DNA from: Sipunculus nudus
Taxonomy: Eukaryota > Annelida > Sipuncula > Golfingiida > Sipunculidae
DNA length: 64,000 nucleotides
NCBI GenBank assembly: GCA_026874595.1
Contig: CM049307.1
Coordinates: 79,086,643 to 79,150,642 of the forward strand
Reading direction: 5' to 3'
Part shown: piece by piece, positions 12,558 to 27,500 of the stretch
Numbering within the stretch: position 1 is the stretch's first letter
Layout: each line of letters opens with the position of its first letter
The notes under the pieces: model-generated
Database searches by the model: none
What the model saw: only the letters and a program-made list of their open reading frames with translations
Told to the model about the DNA's origin: nothing
Position numbers and translations under genes: made by a program

Positions 12558-13131
12558 GAATCTGATTTGTTTTTATCTCCATTACAAAATTTGTGTTCAT
12601 CACGCATACGTGATCTGTTTATATTAGGTTCTGTAACAGACTGTTGATACACTAGGGATGTTGTTCCTATTAAATTAATAATATTCACTGTATAGGAGTC
12701 ACGATGTTTATGTGCATATTAATGAGATAGTATCAGTTATGTGAACATTTACAAAGTAATGCATGATCTGCTCCATGGATGCATGATTTTTTCAAGTGAC
12801 TTTAGGTGTAAACATGCGGATTTCAGAGACTTAATAGGATTATCGACTTGTCGCTGTTGTGGTGAAGTATGCTGTATTTCTCCTCCATACAGAGGTTACA
12901 TTGGTCCGAGGTGCATTTCATTGTGTTAGAGCGTTGGATTATTTCCCAGGGGGTAGAATAATTTATTTGTCATAGCTGGGTCCCAAACAAGCGTCAGTTA
13001 TCTGATGATCGTCCGGGTGCGGATACCGGCAACGGCGTGAAACTCAAGCTCCAGCGTGCTTAACGCTTAGTTAACCTGCTCCACCTTAGCTGTATCGAGC
13101 ACTATACTGCAAGCACTGGAACCTATTAAGG

Positions 13132-13200
<69 letters not shown>

Positions 13201-14318
13201 TATATTCATGATTTTGAAACAACCATATATAGCAAAAGATATTCATTCTTTCAGGACTCATTTCTGATAGTTAGACCAAACACTACCTATTCATACTCTT
13301 GCCCCTATATATAAGAAAAATATCTTAACACATTATTATGGTACATGGATACTACAAACAAAATGAAATCAGATAATAAACATAATTGGCTTGGTGTATT
13401 TATTTTAAATTTGACGATCATGTCATTGGAGCCTACAAACCTTCACCAGAATCTCTTTTAATATCAGTAATGTGTTCACATGTGCACTGTCATGCTTCAC
13501 AATCACGGGTTTACCTTGGATGAACAAATATACACGAATGGATAGTACAAAGTAATGGTCTTTTGTCATGATGGTATATAAGAGAAATTATGTTTTAATT
13601 ATTCTAATTACTCCGAAACTTAAATGGGCTATTGATAACCCTAACCCTGTTCAAATGTTTAGCAAAAACCGTCAATAATTTTATCTCTAATTTGCTTAAA
13701 GGCAAAGCAACGAACAACGACTTAAAGTTGTTTTTTAAGTGCTTAAAGCACCGAAAGATATTAACTTGCCTTTTATCTTGGAGAGTTGTCAGTTTTCCAT
13801 TTACATATATTTTTATAAAATATGTCTTTTCACTTTGGAAACTGTTAGTTTTTCGCGTGTAAGAGCCTTCGATGCCTTATGTGTCTATTCACAGCCGTAT
13901 AATAAATTACTGAAACTGAATAACCTACCAGGGTAGTAGTATCATATGGGGTTGTGGGAAAAAAAAGCCTGCCATCATGACAGATGAAGAGAACAATTTT
14001 CAGGCCCCGCTGTTTGTGACAGGTGATAAGAAGCAAACCTTATTCAAGTTTCCTGAAGTGCTATTCAGTGACGGGACTTAATGCACGAACAAGATGAGAA
14101 CCCACAATGAAAATATCAAAGACATCATGTCAAGAAAATGTTACTTTGTGAAGCCATTATGTGTTTGATATTACTTCACAAATCTGTGGCAGCCAAACAT
14201 GAAGGCTTTAGTCAGGAGATGACAACCCCATACCGACTAGGAGACAATGATAAAGAACACATCATATCATGCAAACATTAAAGCTGGTGTGTATTCGTTT
14301 CAAGGAAAGTCAAATGCG
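12558..14318. other. noncoding stretch with one (AT)n array
   Basis: No gene recognised on either strand. (AT)n at 13133-13198. Open frames here are short and lack family features. Confidence 0.5.
13133..13198. repeat. (AT)n microsatellite
   Basis: About 65 bp of alternating A/T. Confidence 0.95.
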
Positions 14319-14384
14319 TGTGCTGCCATCTATTGAGAATTCTATGAATTCCGAATTCTCCATACTACAATAGATGGCAGCACA
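14319..14384. repeat. perfect inverted repeat upstream of the array gene
   Basis: Arms of 17 bp (14319-14335 and 14368-14384; core GTGCTGCCATCTATTG and its complement) flank a 32-bp spacer that itself contains two GAATTC sites. It lies 77 bp before the ATG of the array gene, so it would fall in the promoter or 5' UTR. It could be a stem-loop, a paired protein-binding site (the CCATCT core resembles YY1-type sites) or a small palindromic repeat. Confidence 0.7.
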
Positions 14385-14460
14385 TATTTTTTTATATGAT
14401 CGGTATTTTTCGAGTCTGTACGCCCGTCCTTGAACCCGTGTGTCATCAACACCGTCAATC

Positions 14461-15521
14461 ATGGATTCCGTGAATCCAGGGTCCGCGAGGTGGCGGAAGT
14501 TTTCTTCTCCTGGTCAGCTGTCCGTTGCCAGAAGGCGGAGGCAGCGGAGGACCCAGATGACCCGAGTCTACATTGGGTCGCACTGGGATGAGTGGGAGAA
14601 GCAGAGGGTTGGTTGTCACTTCGTAAAACAGGCCGACTTCATCCGGCACCTTCTGAAGGTCCATCGTGCCGCCCATCCTACTTCTAGTAGTAGTAGTAGT
14701 ATTCTTACTCCTGGTGTCCGCTCAACGTCCCGTCTACGCTCTTTACACAGCGCTTTACCTATAGGGCTACTTCCTATATCGTAAGGCGCTGTTTGTTATG
14801 ACCTTGTATCCTGCTTTGCAACACCAGAGGGGAGCACTGTATTTTTGTCCAATCAGATTAAACTTTGTGCTGAAAGACAAAGCCAAGCGAGGAATACACG
14901 GAGCCAATCATATTCATTTCTTTTTGAGTGACAGCTCCTCCCCCAGCGTAACCGTCTAAACAGGCCACAGGCTCAGAGAGAATTGCCCCTGACGTGGTTT
15001 GTTTAGGGCCTTGGCACATAGGATGCTCGGCCGGTGAGCTGTAATTCAGACGAAACGTAACAACAAAGGCTGCGTGCACACCTCGCTGGCTGGTTTCAGT
15101 TCTGCAGACAACAGATACATGGCTACGCTAACACAGTCATAATGTCATAATCGAATCGGTCGATGATGCGAGAATGATTAAATCGAATGGTCGAGCAATT
15201 TAAATTCGACCGGAAACTCATCAAACGGCGCTTGAAGCGCGGCAATGGGCGGAGCCAGGATGCCTGTTGAGTGTTTGTTTTTTGGCATCTGATTGGCTGC
15301 TTGTCACATCGTACGCACGTTTATTTCAGTGGACAACAAACCGCCACCTGGTGTCTAAATATATTATAAACGGTCACAGCTGGCAGCGTGAAAATCAGTT
15401 GCTTCTTTAGAAGCGCAAGATTTCCGCTGCCTCGGGAGCGTACGTCCCGTCAAGGTCGCCATGCTCAGTCTGCCACTGACGTTAGGCATGTAGTTACAAC
15501 GGACAAACATGGGAAAAAGAG
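14461..15521 (+). CDS. array gene exon 1 (interrupted by transposon)
   Basis: The ATG at 14461 is the first after an in-frame TGA (14431-14433), with G at +4. Coding runs to 14734, where a TIR element is inserted, and resumes after the second copy of the target duplication (15443-15451). It ends with two nucleotides of a codon at 15521 before a GTGAGC donor. Without the element the exon is 344 nt (114 codons plus 2 nt). It encodes a basic N-terminus with an RRRRQRR run, then 'TRVYIGSHWDEW..FIRHLLKVH', which resembles a small N-terminal domain common in this family. A six-Ser run from a (AGT)n tract and a 'HVVTTDKHGKKR' end follow. With the element present, the frame stops inside it at 14782-14784. 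Confidence 0.7.
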
Positions 15522-18500
15522 GTGAGCTGGGTTAAAGACTTACAGAAGCATTGAATGTGTGATGAATCGGAGCAATTATAGAATCCATCCTACAGGCTGG
15601 CGAGCGATGGTAATTCATACCAAAAACTGTCCTTATCAGAGTAGGGGCCGAAGTGCTACCCTGTCCTGTAGTGGTACATTCATAATAGCCCAACATGTAC
15701 ATGATATTCATAAGCTTTATCGACTCGATATAGTATCACAGTGGAGTAACATTTATAGTCCAATCACGATCAGCTGAGCGCCGTGACCCATGGGTCCCTT
15801 GTTTTATTTTATTTTTAATTTGGTTTTCTTTTTACACATGAGTAAGTTTGGTGTTATTTGTCATTTGACTTTCTTTGTTTTCTAAACTTGATATATACTT
15901 TTCTTGGGAACATATTTTTTTTTATAAAAACAGGCATGCAAATAAGCTATAAAAATGTGTTCTAAAAAAGTTTTTGTATCACAACTCTGTGTATTTGCTC
16001 AAGTTGTATTGAATATTTTAACACTTCTGTAGATATTTATAAGGCATGTACTGGAATAATGCTTCTAAATATCTTAGGAGGTGATATAACCTGTTTAATA
16101 GACTAGACATTTTATGATTTACTTAATCATTAGAGTAAAGCATTTTAAAATTAAAGACCTTTTTATGTTTGGCAACAAATAACATACATATTTTCCTGAA
16201 AGAAAGATCACCAAAATAATGCTGCACTTGAATTACTTACAGTCTTATAATTAAATTAGTTTCTAGTGCATGTTTGTGTACAAGCCTGAAGTAAAAAACA
16301 ATATTTTTTGTTATAGTTGATTTGTTGAAATAAAAAATTACATTTGTAATGCACAAAAAAAAAAATTTAAAAAAACTTGGTTTACATTCAGAGGAAAATG
16401 TGAAGGATTGTTTTTTTGGTAGTAAGTTCCCTGTGAATGTCTTCTTATGATGGAAAAGTAATATTATGGCATATCAGCTTTCCAAGTGAGTAAAGCTATG
16501 ATTCCTTTTTAGTGGTTGAGGCCCCAGTATATGGTTGCAGAAAGGCCTATTCCTTTTATGTGGTTGCAGATAAAATGTTTGTATATGCAATATACATAAT
16601 TTGGTTGTAATTTTATTTTTTTAACCAACAATCTGTAGTGAAATCTGCAGTAAAAATATTATGGTTTTTCTTGTATTTCAGAGAAGCATTTGTCCATCAG
16701 GGCACCAGCAGTGACATTGTCCCTCCTACTCAAAAAAGACTGTCCAGGTAATTGTTACTTTAATTCCTTTTTTTGTACTAAATTTTTTGTACTTTGTATT
16801 TAGCTGACTGATTTGTCATTATAATCTGCTGGTAATTCCCTCTGTTTAATGCTGTTTTGTGATGCAGTAATATTATGGCATTCCAACTTTCCAAGTGAGT
16901 AAAGCTATGATTCCTTTTGAGTGGTTGAGGCCCCAGTATTTGGTTGCAGCAAGGCCTATTCCTTTTATGTGGTTGCAGATAAAATGTTTGTATATGTAAT
17001 ATACATAATTTGGTTGTAATTTTATTTTTTTTTACCAACAATCTGCAGTGAAATCTGCAGTAAAAATATTATGGTTTTTGTTGTATTTCAGAGAAGCTTT
17101 TGTCCATCAGGGCACCAGCAGTGACTTTGTCCCTCCTACTCCAAAAAGACTGTCCAGGTAATTGTTACTTTAATTCTTTTTTTTTGTACCTAACTTTATG
17201 TACTTTGTATTTAACTGACTGATATGTCATTATAATCTGCTGGTAGTTCCTTCTGTTTAATGATGTTTTGTGATGCATTAATATTATGGCATTCCAACTT
17301 TTCAAGTGAGTAAAACTATGATTCCTTTTTAGTGGTTGAGGCCCCAGTATGTGGTTGCAGCAAGGCCTATTCCTTTTATGTGGATGCAGATAAAATGTTT
17401 GTATATGTAATATACATAATTTGGTTGTAATTTTATTTTTTTTTTACCAACAATCTGCAGTGAAATCTGCAGTAAAAATATTATGGTTTTTGTTGTATTT
17501 CAGAGAAGCATTTGTCCATCAGGGCACCAGCAGTGACTTTGTCCCTCCTACTTCAAAAAGACTGTCCAGGTAATTGTTACTTTAATTTTTTTTTTTGTAC
17601 TTAACTTTTTGTACTTTGTATTTAACTGACTGCTATGTCATTATAATCTGCTGGTAGTTCCCTCTGTTTAATGATGTTTTCTGATGCATTAATATTATGG
17701 CATTCCAACTTTCCAAGTGAGTAAAACTATGATTCCTTTTTAGTGGTTGAGGCCCCAGTATTTTGTAGCAGCAAGGCCTATTCCTTTTATGTGGTTGCAG
17801 ATAAAATGTTTGTATATGTAATATACATAATTTGGTTGTAATTTTATTTTTTTTACCAACAATCTGCAGTGAAATCTGCAGTAAAAATATTATGGTTTTT
17901 GATGTATTTCAGAGAAGCTTTTGTCCATCAGCGCACCAGTAGTGACATTGTCCCACCAAGTCCAAAAAGACTGTCCAGGTAATTGTTACTTTAATTCTTT
18001 TTTTTTGTACTTAACTTTTTGTACTTTGTATTTAACTGACTGATATGTCATTATAATCTGCTGGTAATTCCCTCTGTTTAATAATGATTTGTGATTCAGT
18101 AAATATTATGGCATTCCAACTTTTCTATGATTCCTTTTTAGTGGTTGAGGCCCCAGTATTTGGTTGCAGCAAGGCCTATTCCTTTTATGTGGTTGCAGAT
18201 AAAATGTTTGTATATGTAATATACATAATTTGGTTGTAATTTTATTTTTTTTACCAACAATCTGCAGTGAAATCTGCAGTAAAAATATTATGGTTTTTGT
18301 TGTATTTCAGAGAAGCATTTGTCCATCAGGACACCAGCAGTGACATTGTCCCTCCTACTCCAAAAAGACTGTCCAGGTAATTGTTACTTTAATTCTTTTT
18401 TTTGTACTTAACTTTTTGTACTTTGTATTTAACTGACTGATATGTCATTATAATCTGCTGGTAATTCCCTCTGTTTAAAAATGATTTGTGATGCAGTAAA

Positions 18501-21500
18501 TATCATGGCATTCCAACTTTTCTATGATTCCTTTTGAGTGGTTGAGGCCCCAGTATTTGGTTGCAGCAAGGCCTATTCCTTTTATGTGGTTGCAGATAAA
18601 ATGTTTGTATATGTAATATACATAATTTGGTTGTAATTTTATTTTTTTTACCAACAATCTGCAGTGAAATCTGCAGTAAAAATATTATGGTTTTTGTTGT
18701 ATTTCAGAGAAGCATTTGTCCATCAGGACACCAGCAGTGACATTGTCCCTCCTACTCCAAAAAGACTGTCCAGGTAATTGTTACTTTAATTCTTTTTTTT
18801 GTACTTAACTTTTTGTACTTTGTATTTAACTGACTGATATGTCATTATAATCTGCTGGTAATTCCCTCTGTTTAATAATGATTTGTGATGCAGTAAATAT
18901 TATGGCATTCCAACTTTTCTGTGATTCCTTTTTAGTGGTTGAGGCCCCAGTATTTGGTTGCAGCAAGGCCTATTCCTTTTATGTGGTTGCAGATAAAATG
19001 TTTGTATATGTAATATACATAATTTGGTTGTAATTTTATTTTTTTTACCAACAATCTGCAGTGAAATCTGCAGTAAAAATATTATGGTTTTTGTTGTATT
19101 TCAGATAAGCATTTGTCAATCAGGACACCAGCAGTGACATTGTCCCTCCTACTCCAAAAAGACTGTCCAAGTAATTGTTACTTTAATTCTTTTTTTTGTA
19201 CTTAACTTTTTGTACTTTGTATTTAAATGACTGATATATCATTATAATCTGCTAGTAATTCCCTCTGTTTAATGATGTTTTGTGATGCAGTAACGTAATG
19301 GCATTCCAACTTTCCAAGTGAGTAAAGCTATGATTCCTTTTTTAGTGGTTGAGGCCCCAGTATTTGGTTGCAGCAAGGCCTATTCCTTTTAAGTGGTTGC
19401 AGATAAAATGTTTGTATATGTAATATACATAATTTGGTTGTAATTTTATTTTTTTACCAACAATATGTGGTGAAATCTGCAGTAAAAATATTATGGTAAT
19501 TGTTGTATTTCAGAGAAGCTTTTGTTTATCAGGGCACCAGCAGTGACATTGTCCCTCCTACTCCAAAAAGACTGTCCAGGTAATTGTTACTTTAATTCTT
19601 TTTTTTTGTACTTAACTTTTTGTACTTTGTATTTAACTGACTGATATGTCATTATAATCTGCTGGTAATTCCCTCTGTTTAAAAATGATTTGTGATGCAG
19701 TAAATATCATGGCATTCCAACTTTTCTATGATTCCTTTTGAGTGGTTGAGGCCCCAGTATTTGGTTGCAGCAAGGCCTATTCCTTTTATGTGGTTGCAGA
19801 TAAAATGTTTGTATATGTAATATACATAATTTGGTTGTAATTTTATATTTTTTACCAACAATCTGCAGTGAAATCTGCAGTAAAAATATTATGGTTTTTG
19901 TTGTATTTCAGAGAAGCATTTGTCCATCAGGACACCAGCAGTGACATTGTCCCTCCTACTCCAAAAAGACTGTCCAGGTAATTGTTACTTTAATTCTTTT
20001 TTTTTTTGTACTTAACTTTTTGTACTTTGTATTTAAATGACTGATATATCATTATAATCTGCTAGTAATTCCCTCTGTTTAATGATGTTTTGTGATGCAG
20101 TAACGTAAAGGCATTCCAACTTTCCAAGTGAGTAAAGCTATGATTCCTTTTTTAGTGGTTGAGGCCCCAGTATTTGGTTGCAGCAAGGCCTATTCCTTTT
20201 ATGTGGTTGCAGATAAAATGTTTGTATATGTAATATACATAATTTGGTTGTGATTTTATTTTTTTTACCAACAATATGTGGTGAAATCTGCAGTAAAAAT
20301 ATTATGGTTTTTGTTGTATTTCAGAGAAGCTTTTGTTTATCAGGGCACCAGCAGTGACATTGTCCCTCCTACTCCAAAAAGACTGTCCAGGTAATTGTTA
20401 CTTTAATTCTTTTTTTTTGTACTTAACTTTTTGTACTTTGTATTTAACTGACTGATATGTCATTATAATCTGCTGGTAATTCCCTCTGTTTAAAAATGAT
20501 TTGTGATGCAGTAAATATCATGGCATTCCAACTTTTCTATGATTCCTTTTGAGTGGTTGAGGCCCCAGTATTTGGTTGCAGCAAGGCCTATTCCTTTTAT
20601 GTGGTTGCAGATAAAATGTTTGTATATGTAATATACATAATTTGGTTGTAATTTTATTTTTTTTACCAACAATCTGCAGTGAAATCTGCAGTAAAAATAT
20701 TATGGTTTTTGTTGTATTTCAGATAAGCATTTGTCCATCAGGACACCAGCAGTGACATTGTCCCTCCTACTCCAAAAAGACTGTCCAGGTAATTGTTACT
20801 TTAATTCTTTTTTTTGTACTTAACTTTTTGTACTTTGTATTTAACTGACTGATATGTCATTATAATCTGCTGGTAATTCCCTCTGTTTAATAATGATTTG
20901 TGATGCAGTAAATATTATGGCATTCCAACTTTTCTATGATTCCTTTTTAGTGGTTGAGGCCCCAGTATTTGGTTGCAGCAAGGCCTATTCCTTTTATGTG
21001 GTTGCAGATAAAATGTTTGTATATGTAATATACATAATTTGGTTGTAATTTTATTTTTCTTACCAACAATCTGCAGTGAAATCTGCAGTAAAAATATTAT
21101 GGTTTTTGTTGTATTTCAGATAAGCATTTGTCAATCAGGATACCAGCAGTGACATTGTCCCTCCTACTCCAAAAAGACTGTCCAGGTAATTGTTACTTTA
21201 ATTCTTTTTTTTTGTACTTAACTTTTTGTACTTTGTATTTAAATGACTGATATATCATTATAATCTGCTAGTAATTCCCTCTGTTTAATGATGTTTTGTG
21301 ATGCAGTAACGTAATGGCATTCCAACTTTCCAAGTGAGTAAAGCTATGATTCCTTTTTTAGTGGTTGAGGCCCCAGTATTTGGTTGCAGCAAGGCCTATT
21401 CCTTTTAAGTGGTTGCAGATAAAATGTTTGTATATGTAATATACATAATTTGGTTGTAATTTTATTTTTTTACCAACAATATGTGGTGAAATCTGCAGTA

Positions 21501-24500
21501 AAAATATTATGGTAATTGTTGTATTTCAGAGAAGCTTTTGTTTATCAGGGCACCAGCAGTGACATTGTCCCTCCTACTCCAAAAAGACTGTCCAGGTAAT
21601 TGTTACTTTAATTCTTTTTTTGTACTTAACTTTTTGTACTTTGTATTTAACTGACTGATATGTCATTATAATCTGCTGGTAATTCCCTCTGTTTAAAAAT
21701 GATTTGTGATGCAGTAAATATCATGGCATTCCAACTTTTCTATGATTCCTTTTGAGTGGTTGAGGCCCCAGTATTTGGTTGCAGCAAGGCCTATTCCTTT
21801 TATGTGGTTGCAGATAAAATGTTTGTATATGTAATATACATAATTTGGTTGTAATTTTATTTTTTTTACCAACAATCTGCAGTGAAATCTGCAGTAAAAA
21901 TATTATGGTTTTTGTTGTATTTCAGATAAGCATTTGTCCATCAGGACACCAGCAGTGACATTGTCCCTCCTACTCCAAAAAGACTGTCCAGGTAATTGTT
22001 ACTTTAATTCTTTTTTTTGTACTTAACTTTTTGTACTTTGTATTTAACTGACTGATATGTCATTATAATCTGCTGGTAATTCCCTCTGTTTAATAATGAT
22101 TTGTGATGCAGTAAATATTATGGCATTCCAACTTTTCTATGATTCCTTTTTAGTGGTTGAGGCCCCAGTATTTGGTTGCAGCAAGGCCTATTCCTTTTAT
22201 GTGGTTGCAGATAAAATGTTTGTATATGTAATATACATAATTTGGTTGTAATTTTATTTTTTTTACCAACAATCTGCAGTGAAATCTGCAGTAAAAATAT
22301 TATGGTTTTTGTTGTATTTCAGATAAGCATTTGTCAATCAGGACACCAGCAGTGACATTGTCCCTCCTACTCCAAAAAGACTGTCCAAGTAATTGTTACT
22401 TTAATTCTTTTTTTTGTACTTAACTTTTTGTACTTTGTATTTAAATGACTGATATATCATTATAATCTGCTAGTAATTCCCTCTGTTTAATGATGTTTTG
22501 TGATGCAGTAACGTAATGGCATTCCAACTTTCCAAGTGAGTAAAGCTATGATTCCTTTTTTAGTGGTTGAGGCCCCAGTATTTGGTTGCAGCAAGGCCTA
22601 TTCCTTTTAAGTGGTTGCAGATAAAATGTTTGTATATGTAATATACATAATTTGGTTGTAATTTTATTTTTTTACCAACAATATGTGGTGAAATCTGCAG
22701 TAAAAATATTATGGTAATTGTTGTATTTCAGAGAAGCTTTTGTTTATCAGGGCACCAGCAGTGACATTGTCCCTCCTACTCCAAAAAGACTGTCCAGGTA
22801 ATTGTTACTTTAATTCTTTTTTTTGTACTTAACTTTTTGTACTTTGTATTTAACTGACTGATATGTCATTATAATCTGCTGGTAATTCCCTCTGTTTAAA
22901 AATGATTTGTGATGCAGTAAATATCATGGCATTCCAACTTTTCTATGATTCCTTTTGAGTGGTTGAGGCCCCAGTATTTGGTTGCAGCAAGGCCTATTCC
23001 TTTTATGTGGTTGCAGATAAAATGTTTGTATATGTAATATACATAATTTGGTTGTAATTTTATTTTTTTTTACCAACAATCTGCAGTGAAATCTGCAGTA
23101 AAAATATTATGTTTTTTGTTGTATTTCAGATAAGCATTTGTTTATCAGGACACCAGCAGTGACATTGTCCCTCCTACTCCAAAAAGACTGTCCAGGTAAT
23201 TGTTACTTTAATTCTTTTTTTTTGTACTTAACTTTTTGTACTTTGTATTTAAATGACTGATATATCATTATAATCTGCTAGTAATTCCCTCTGTTTAATG
23301 ATGATTTGTGATGCAGTAACGTAATGGCATTCCAACTTTCCAAGTGAGTAAAGCTATGATTCCTTTTTTAGTGGTTGAGGCCCCAGTATTTGGTTGCAGC
23401 AAGGCCTATTCCTTTTATGTGGTTGCAGATAAAATGTTTGTATATGTAATATACATAATTTGGTTGTGATTTTATTTTTTTTACCAACAATATGTGGTGA
23501 AATCTGCAGTAAAAATATTATGGTTTTTGTTGTATTTCAGAGAAGCTTTTGTTTATCAGGGCACCAGCAGTGACATTGTCCCTCCTACTCCAAAAAGACT
23601 GTCCAGGTAATTGTTACTTTAATTCTTTTTTTTGTACTTAACTTTTTGTACTTTGTATTTAACTGACTGATATGTCATTATAATCTGCTGGTAATTCCCT
23701 CTGTTTAAAAATGATTTGTGATGCAGTAAATATCATGGCATTCCAACTTTTCTATGATTCCTTTTGAGTGGTTGAGGCCCCAGTATTTGGTTGCAGCAAG
23801 GCCTATTCCTTTTATGTGGTTGCAGATAAAATGTTTGTATATGTAATATACATAATTTGGTTGTAATTTTATTTTTTTACCAACAATCTGCTGTGAAATC
23901 TGCAGTAAAAATATTATGGTTTTTGTTGTATTTCAGATAAGCATTTGTCCATCAGGACACCAGCAGTGACATTGTCCCTCCTACTCCAAAAAGACTGTCC
24001 AGGTAATTGTTACTTTAATTCTTTTTTTTGTACTTAACTTTTTGTACTTTGTATTTAACTGACTGATATGTCATTATAATCTGCTGGTAATTCCCTCTGT
24101 TTAATAATGATTTGTGATGCAGTAAATATTATGGCATTCCAACTTTTCTATGATTCCTTTTTTAGTGGTTGAGGCCCCAGTATTTGGTTGCAGCAAGGCC
24201 TATTCCTTTTAAGTGGTTGCAGATAAAATGTTTGTATATGTAATATACATAATTTGGTTGTAATTTTATTTTTTTACCAACAATATGTGGTGAAATCTGC
24301 AGTAAAAATATTATGGTAATTGTTGTATTTCAGAGAAGCTTTTGTTTATCAGGGCACCAGCAGTGACATTGTCCCTCCTACTCCAAAAAGACTGTCCAGG
24401 TAATTGTTACTTTAATTCTTTTTTTTGTACTTAACTTTTTGTACTTTGTATTTAACTGACTGATATGTCATTATAATCTGCTGGTAATTCCCTCTGTTTA

Positions 24501-27500
24501 ATAATGATTTGTGATGCAGTAAATATTATGGCATTCCAACTTTTCTATGATTCCTTTTTAGTGGTTGAGGCCCCAGTATTTGGTTGCAGCAAGGCCTATT
24601 CCTTTTATGTGGTTGCAGATAAAATGTTTGTATATGTAATATACATAATTTGGTTGTAATTTTATTTTTTTTACCAACAATCTGCAGTGAAATCTGCAGT
24701 AAAAATATTATGTTTTTTGTTGTATTTCAGATAAGCATTTGTCAATCAGGACACCAGCAGTGACATTGTCCCTCCTACTCCAAAAAGACTGTCCAGGTAA
24801 TTGTTACTTTAATTCTTTTTTTTTGTACTTAACTTTTTGTACTTTGTATTTAAATGACTGATATATCATTATAATCTGCTAGTAATTCCCTCTGTTTAAT
24901 GATGTTTTGTGATGCAGTAACGTAATGGCATTCCAACTTTCCAAGTGAGTAAAGCTATGATTCCTTTTTTAGTGGTTGAGGCCCCAGTATTTGGTTGCAG
25001 CAAGGCCTATTCCTTTTAAGTGGTTGCAGATAAAATGTTTGTATATGTAATATACATAATTTGGTTGTAATTTTATTTTTTTACCAACAATATGTGGTGA
25101 AATCTGCAGTAAAAATATTATGGTAATTGTTGTATTTCAGAGAAGCTTTTGTTTATCAGGGCACCAGCAGTGACATTGTCCCTCCTACTCCAAAAAGACT
25201 GTCCAGGTAATTGTTACTTTAATTCTTTTTTTTGTACTTAACTTTTTGTACTTTGTATTTAACTGACTGATATGTCATTATAATCTGCTGGTAATTCCCT
25301 CTGTTTAAAAATGATTTGTGATGCAGTAAATATCATGGCATTCCAACTTTTCTATGATTCCTTTTGAGTGGTTGAGGCCCCAGTATTTGGTTGCAGCAAG
25401 GCCTATTCCTTTTATGTGGTTGCAGATAAAATGTTTGTATATGTAATATACATAATTTGGTTGTAATTTTATTTTTTTTACCAACAATCTGCAGTGAAAT
25501 CTGCAGTAAAAATATTATGGTTTTTGTTGTATTTCAGATAAGCATTTGTCCATCAGGACACCAGCAGTGACATTGTCCCTCCTACTCCAAAAAGACTGTC
25601 CAGGTAATTGTTACTTTAATTCTTTTTTTTGTACTTAACTTTTTGTACTTTGTATTTAACTGACTGATATGTCATTATAATCTGCTGGTAATTCCCTCTG
25701 TTTAATAATGATTTGTGATGCAGTAAATATTATGGCATTCCAACTTTTCTATGATTCCTTTTTAGTGGTTGAGGCCCCAGTATTTGGTTGCAGCAAGGCC
25801 TATTCCTTTTATGTGGTTGCAGATAAAATGTTTGTATATGTAATATACATAATTTTGTTGTGATTTTATTTTTTTTACCAACAATATGTGGTGAAATCTG
25901 CAGTAAAAATATTATGGTTTTTGTTGTATTTCAGAGAAGCTTTTGTTTATCAGGGCACCAGCAGTGACATTGTCCCTCCTACTCCAAAAAGACTGTCCAG
26001 GTAATTGTTACTTTAATTCTTTTTTTTGTACTTAACTTTTTGTACTTTGTATTTAAATGACTGATATATCATTATAATCTGCTAGTAATTCCCTCTGTTT
26101 AATGATGTTTTGTGATGCAGTAACGTAATGGCATTCCAACTTTCCAAGTGAGTAAAGCTATGATTCCTTTTTTAGTGGTTGAGGCCCCAGTATTTGGTTG
26201 CAGCAAGGCCTATTCCTTTTAAGTGGTTGCAGATAAAATGTTTGTATATGTAATATACATAATTTGGTTGTAATTTTATTTTTTTACCAACAATATGTGG
26301 TGAAATCTGCAGTAAAAATATTATGGTAATTGTTGTATTTCAGAGAAGCTTTTGTTTATCAGGGCACCAGCAGTGACATTGTCCCTCCTACTCCAAAAAG
26401 ACTGTCCAGGTAATTGTTACTTTAATTCTTTTTTTTTGTACTTAACTTTTTGTACTTTGTATTTAACTGACTGATATGTCATTATAATCTGCTGGTAATT
26501 CCCTCTGTTTAAAAATGATTTGTGATGCAGTAAATATCATGGCATTCCAACTTTTCTATGATTCCTTTTGAGTGGTTGAGGCCCCAGTGTTTGGTTGCAG
26601 CAAGGCCTATTCCTTTTATGTGGTTGCAGATAAAATGTTTGTATATGTAATATACATAATTTGGTTGTAATTTTATTTTTTTACCAACAATCTGCAGTGA
26701 AATCTGCAGTAAAAATATTATGGTTTTTGTTGTATTTCAGAGAAGCATTTGTCCATCAGGACACCAGCAGTGACATTGTCCCTCCTACTCCAAAAAGACT
26801 GTCCAGGTAATTGTTACTTTAATTCTTTTTTTTTGTACTTAACTTTTTGTACTTTGTATTTAAATGACTGATATATCATTATAATCTGCTAGTAATTCCC
26901 TCTGTTTAATGATGTTTTGTGATGCAGTAACGTAATGGCATTCCAACTTTCCAAGTGAGTAAAGCTATGATTCCTTTTTTATTTGTTGAGGCCCCAGTAT
27001 TTGGTTGCAGCAAGGCCTATTCCTTTTATGTGGTTGCAGATAAAATGTTTGTATATGTAATATACATAATTTGGTTGTGATTTTATTTTTTTTACCAACA
27101 ATATGTGGTGAAATCTGCAGTAAAAATATTATGGTTTTTGTTGTATTTCAGAGAAGCTTTTGTTTATCAGGGCACCAGCAGTGACATTGTCCCTCCTACT
27201 CCAAAAAGACTGTCCAGGTAATTGTTACTTTAATTCTTTTTTTTGTACTTAACTTTTTGTACTTTGTATTTAACTGACTGATATGTCATTATAATCTGCT
27301 GGTAATTCCCTCTGTTTAAAAATGATTTGTGATGCAGTAAATATCATGGCATTCCAACTTTTCTATGATTCCTTTTTAGTGGTTGAGGCCCAAGTATTTG
27401 GTTGCAGCAAGGCCTATTCCTTTTATGTGGTTGCAGATAAAATGTTTGTATATGTAATATACATAATTTGGTTGTAATTTTATTTTTTTTACCAACAATC

